Both the position numbers and the translations under genes were made by a program. Positions 5,873 to 6,292 of a DNA stretch of 6,292 nt are shown one piece after another. Source of the DNA: an uncultured Lentisphaeraceae bacterium (lineage in GTDB: Bacteria; Verrucomicrobiota; Kiritimatiellia; RFP12; DVOR01). Below the pieces are notes generated by a model, which saw nothing but the letters and a program-made list of their open reading frames with translations, ran no database searches and had not been told where the DNA came from. How positions within the stretch are numbered: position 1 is the stretch's first letter; each line of letters starts with the position of its first letter. Where the stretch lies: the NCBI GenBank assembly GCA_946056345.1, contig CAMGJH010000068.1:1-6292 (forward strand), in the 5' to 3' direction.

Positions 5873-5936
5873 AGGTTTTGCAGGCCGCCGTCCCGGCGGC
5901 CCGGGTGACCTGCGGAGCAGGCCACTGCAAAACCTT
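5873..5936. repeat. Nested stem-loop carrying the inverted dispersed repeat
   Basis: An outer 10-bp stem AGGTTTTGCA/TGCAAAACCT (5873-5882, 5926-5935) encloses an 8-bp stem GGCCGCCG/CGGCGGCC (5883-5890, 5894-5901) and a small CCTG/CAGG hairpin (5909-5912, 5918-5921). Positions 5913-5936 are the exact inverted copy of 332-355. This copy lacks one A next to CGGAGCAGG compared with the left copies. The structure resembles a small non-autonomous repeat (REP- or MITE-like), but no transposase or target-site duplication was seen. Confidence 0.65.
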
Positions 5937-5957
5937 TAGCGGTGCCTTTCTTCTCCC

Positions 5958-6102
5958 CCTGCGCAGCCTTGTGTGCCTTTTTCTTTGTGTTCTTTGTGTT
6001 CTTTTTGACATAGCTCCTTCGCTTCGCTCGGACTTGTGGTTTCCTCCTGCGTAGCCTTGTGTGCCTTTCTTTGTGCTCCTTGTGGTTTCCTCCCGCGTAG
6101 CC
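5958..6102. repeat. T-rich dispersed repeat cluster right of the tRNA
   Basis: Two overlapping direct-repeat sets are present. Positions 5958-5980 and 6046-6068 (CCTGCG[C/T]AGCCTTGTGTG continuing to CCTTT) match in 22 of 23 bases. Positions 6033-6056 and 6079-6102 (starting CTTGTGGTTTCCTCC) match in 23 of 24. Between them lie T-rich CTTTGTGTTCTTTGTG stretches, inverted relatives of the A-rich unit at 257-325. The CGCTTCGCTC at 6020-6029 is the inverse of GAGCGAAGCG at 376-385 just before rodA. No coding potential was recognised. Confidence 0.65.
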
Positions 6103-6173
6103 CCGGGCCGTTTTACATTTTTATCCGCCCCGGGTTCGCCTCGAGGTAGGCCCGGGTTCGAGGTCGACCCGGG
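6102..6173. repeat. Cluster of four CCCGGG palindromes
   Basis: CCCGGG occurs at 6102-6107, 6129-6134, 6151-6156 and 6168-6173. The second and third copies extend to CCCGGGTTCG, and TCGAGGT occurs at 6141-6147 and 6158-6164. The pattern looks like a degenerate tandem repeat with shrinking spacing (27, 22, 17 nt). Two more CCCGGG sites lie at 5847 and 5900. Role unknown. Confidence 0.5.
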
Positions 6174-6188
6174 CCGGGTTGCTTTTTT
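6149..6188 (+). terminator. Possible second intrinsic terminator
   Basis: GGCCCGGGT (6149-6157) pairs with ACCCGGGCC (6167-6175) to form a 9-bp stem. GGGTTGC and then six Ts (6183-6188) follow. The seven-base gap between stem and T-run is longer than ideal. No plus-strand gene ends nearby, so it may be a backup terminator or simply part of the repeat cluster. Confidence 0.35.
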
Positions 6189-6207
6189 GCTAGGCGCTAG
6201 GCGCTAG
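6189..6207. repeat. 7-nt tandem repeat GCTAGGC
   Basis: GCTAGGC is repeated 2.7 times without mismatch. The same GCTAGG core occurs in the left intergenic region at 238-243 and 295-300, whereas CTAG is almost absent from the coding part of the window (one case seen, in lptD). Positions 6208-6292 beyond it show nothing convincing. Confidence 0.6.
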
Positions 6208-6292
6208 ATGAGAAAGCTGTCGCCGGAGGAGGAAAAGCCGGCCAATGGACTGCCAGCCCCTCCGTCGCGGCACGCGCGCTGTCCGCGATGAC

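Noticed and set aside
5674..6011. Minus-strand frames reading GFEPPTRGLEG and RGSNPRPAA
   Set aside because: These peptides are the well-known spurious translations of antisense tRNA genes, and they cover tRNA-Arg.
5958..6102. CRISPR-like array
   Set aside because: Repeat copies are only two per set, imperfect and overlapping, with no regular spacers and no cas genes.

Overview
The window comes from a GC-rich Gram-negative-type bacterium. LptD implies an outer membrane with lipopolysaccharide, and RodA implies elongation of a rod-like cell wall. The intergenic DNA is crowded with short dispersed repeats: A-rich CACAAAG-type stretches, a TTTTGCAGTGGCCTGCTCCG element and GCTAGGC tandems. That style suggests a Verrucomicrobiota/Kiritimatiellota-like (PVC) genome, but this is an impression, not a demonstrated assignment.

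Layout. Positions 1-389 are non-coding or nearly so. They hold an intrinsic terminator for a gene lying to the left (32-75), short GC-rich direct repeats, a possible extended -10 promoter (202-209), a well-initiated 27-codon ORF of doubtful reality (230-313) and several dispersed repeats running up to the rodA start. Three tightly spaced plus-strand genes follow: rodA (390-1589, SEDS peptidoglycan glycosyltransferase), rng/rne-type ribonuclease (1622-3211) and lptD (3236-5677, LPS outer-membrane translocon). Gaps are 32 and 24 nt. A tRNA-Arg(UCU) gene with encoded CCA starts 8 nt after the lptD stop (5686-5762), and an intrinsic terminator follows it (5778-5803). Positions 5763-6292 contain no convincing gene. 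They hold a perfect 18-nt palindrome, a nested stem-loop, inverted copies of the repeats seen upstream of rodA, a cluster of CCCGGG sites, a second possible terminator and a 7-nt tandem repeat.

Function. The block looks like one envelope-growth transcription unit: RodA polymerises lateral-wall glycan, LptD inserts LPS in the outer leaflet, and the RNase G/E enzyme processes RNA. The mRNA appears to run directly into a tRNA, so release of the tRNA would itself need RNase P and probably an RNase E/G-type cut.

No new defence, mobile or biosynthetic system was found. The most notable signals are the inverted repeat family bracketing the operon, a reversal of G/C strand skew along the operon, G-quadruplex motifs within rodA (one over the sequence for a conserved glycine-rich motif), and the lptD-tRNA junction next to an RNase gene.
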